A stretch of 64,000 nt of DNA from Bog-532 sp963720945 (GTDB taxonomy: Bacteria > Actinomycetota > Actinomycetes > Streptosporangiales > Streptosporangiaceae). The position numbers and the translations under genes are program-made. The stretch spans positions 124,001 through 188,000 of the forward strand of contig CAVRHH010000004.1 in assembly GCA_963720945.1 (NCBI GenBank), in the 5' to 3' direction. The notes beneath the pieces are model-generated. The model was given only the letters and a program-made list of their open reading frames with translations. It was not told the origin of the DNA and searched no databases. Positions 63,080-64,000 of the stretch are shown piece by piece. Numbering within the stretch: the first letter of the stretch is position 1; each line of letters starts with the position of its first letter.

Positions 63080-64000
63080 TGCAGCAGGCCACCCGCTCAG
63101 CCATGCCGTCCGCCCGGCGGCCCGGCGCCCGTGCCGTCCGGCGGACGGTGCGGGCGGCCGCGATCGTGCTGGTCGCGGTGGTGCTCTTCCTGGTCTACCT
63201 CCGCCAGTCGGACCGGGTGCCGGTCGGCTCGGATGGCGCGTCGAACGCGCTGCAGGCGTGGGACATGCTGCACGGCAACCCGCTGCTGCGGGACTGGACC
63301 GTCTCGGACGTGTCGTTCTGGCCGGCTGAACTGGTCCAGTACGCGATGATCGAGGCGGTGCGGGGACTCACGCCCGGCGTCGTCCACATCGCCGGGGCGA
63401 TGACCTACGCGCTGCTGATCCTGCTGGCCGCCTGGCTCGCCAAGGGCCGGGCCACCGGCCGCGAAGCGCTGCTGCGCGTGCTGATCGTGGCCGTCGTCAT
63501 GCTGGCCCCGGCGCCCGGCGCGGGCTCCACGGTGCTGCTGAGCCCCAATCACTTCGGCAGCGCCCTGCCGGTCCTGCTGGCCTGGCTGGCCGTGGACCGG
63601 CTACCTGCCCGCTGGTCGGTGCCGGCCGTGGCCGTCGTGCTGACGTGGGGGGTGACCGCCGACAGCCTCATCCTCGTGACCGGCGTGGTGCCGATGGTCA
63701 TCGCGTGTGCCGTCCGCGCCGGCGTGCTGCTGTTCCGCCGATCCCCGGGGACGGAGCGCATCTGGCCGTGGGCGGAGCTATCGCTGGCGGTCGCGGCCAT
63801 CGCGTCCGTCGGGCTGGCGCGGGCGGCGGTGGCGCTCATCCGGCACGCCGGAGGCTACGGGATTCAGCCCGTGGCCACGACGTTCAGCGGACTGTCCACG
63901 ATCCCGCACCACCTCGCCCTCACCGGTGAGGGGCTGCTGATGCTCTTCGGCGCGGAATTCCCCGGCGTGCACTCGCCCCTTGACCTCGCCATCGCCGCGC
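63079..64000 (+). CDS. Polytopic membrane protein, paralogue of the gene at 59769 (cut by window end)
   Basis: The frame starts MQQATRSAMPSARRPGARAV at the ATG at 63079, overlapping the previous stop by one base, and stays open to the window end (307 codons). VPVGSDGASNALQAWDMLHG and WTVSDVSFWPAELVQYAMIE mirror the core of the 571-residue protein at 59769. It is a further member of the surface-glycan operon. Confidence 0.8.
   Translation, partial: MQQATRSAMPSARRPGARAVRRTVRAAAIVLVAVVLFLVYLRQSDRVPVGSDGASNALQAWDMLHGNPLLRDWTVSDVSFWPAELVQYAMIEAVRGLTPGVVHIAGAMTYALLILLAAWLAKGRATGREALLRVLIVAVVMLAPAPGAGSTVLLSPNHFGSALPVLLAWLAVDRLPARWSVPAVAVVLTWGVTADSLILVTGVVPMVIACAVRAGVLLFRRSPGTERIWPWAELSLAVAAIASVGLARAAVALIRHAGGYGIQPVATTFSGLSTIPHHLALTGEGLLMLFGAEFPGVHSPLDLAIAA

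Overview
The window is about 72% GC (estimated by eye) with GTG starts, clear Shine-Dalgarno sequences and many ATGA/GTGA overlaps. It encodes PafA (Pup ligase), an F420-type luciferase-like oxidoreductase, DUF5998- and DUF3145-type proteins and an ECF41 sigma factor. This points to an actinomycete chromosome, perhaps Streptosporangiales-like; the exact order is a guess. No rRNA, tRNA, CRISPR array or intact IS element was seen.

Layout. 1-6.7 kb: two drug-efflux style modules, TetR plus an ABC exporter (cut by the window edge) and MarR plus a 1293-residue fused ABC exporter. 6.7-11.3 kb: an accessory island with a decayed AbiEii fragment, a surface protein of near-identical Ig-like repeats with a coupled partner gene, a YdcF remnant, and an intact AbiEii-type nucleotidyltransferase with a small partner. 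11.6-16 kb: PPK2, PRC-barrel, aquaporin and DedA genes. 16.2-20 kb: lipB, an ECF41 sigma factor with a textbook ECF41 promoter in front of a decapitated epimerase gene, and an intradiol dioxygenase. 20.4-26.1 kb: sugar catabolism (phosphosugar mutase, DeoC) and reductive pyrimidine/hydantoin catabolism (carbamoyl amidohydrolase, dihydropyrimidinase, F420-type oxidoreductase). 26.3-27.5 kb: an SPFH protein with a ribbon-helix-helix-like partner. 27.7-32.5 kb: pepA-lpdA-sucB, with sucB frameshifted. 33-40 kb: membrane proteins, cobS, DUF5998, a phosphodiesterase-like protein, a phosphate-type MFS carrier and a universal stress protein.

40-43.4 kb is a tightly overlapping three-gene operon (replication-relaxation-like protein, VirD4/TraM-like ATPase, J-domain membrane protein) that looks like a domesticated or partial conjugation module. 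43.5-51 kb: a MarR-GNAT fusion divergent from lnt, DUF3145, a lone CBM48 protein, a phosphatase/VOC/ComA-like cluster and two translationally coupled ECF sigma factors. 51.5-53.3 kb is a DUF222-HNH gene broken by several frameshifts. 53.6-64 kb: an aldehyde dehydrogenase, pafA, and a polycistronic surface-glycan cluster (nucleotide-sugar dehydrogenase, GT2, epimerase, three large membrane proteins, the last cut by the window end).

Recurring themes are single-base frame breaks in GC-rich runs (sucB, the J-domain gene, a small membrane gene, the HNH gene), gene remnants (AbiEii, YdcF, epimerase, GNAT, threonine dehydratase) and short GC-rich tandem repeats. Some frame breaks may be sequencing errors rather than biology.
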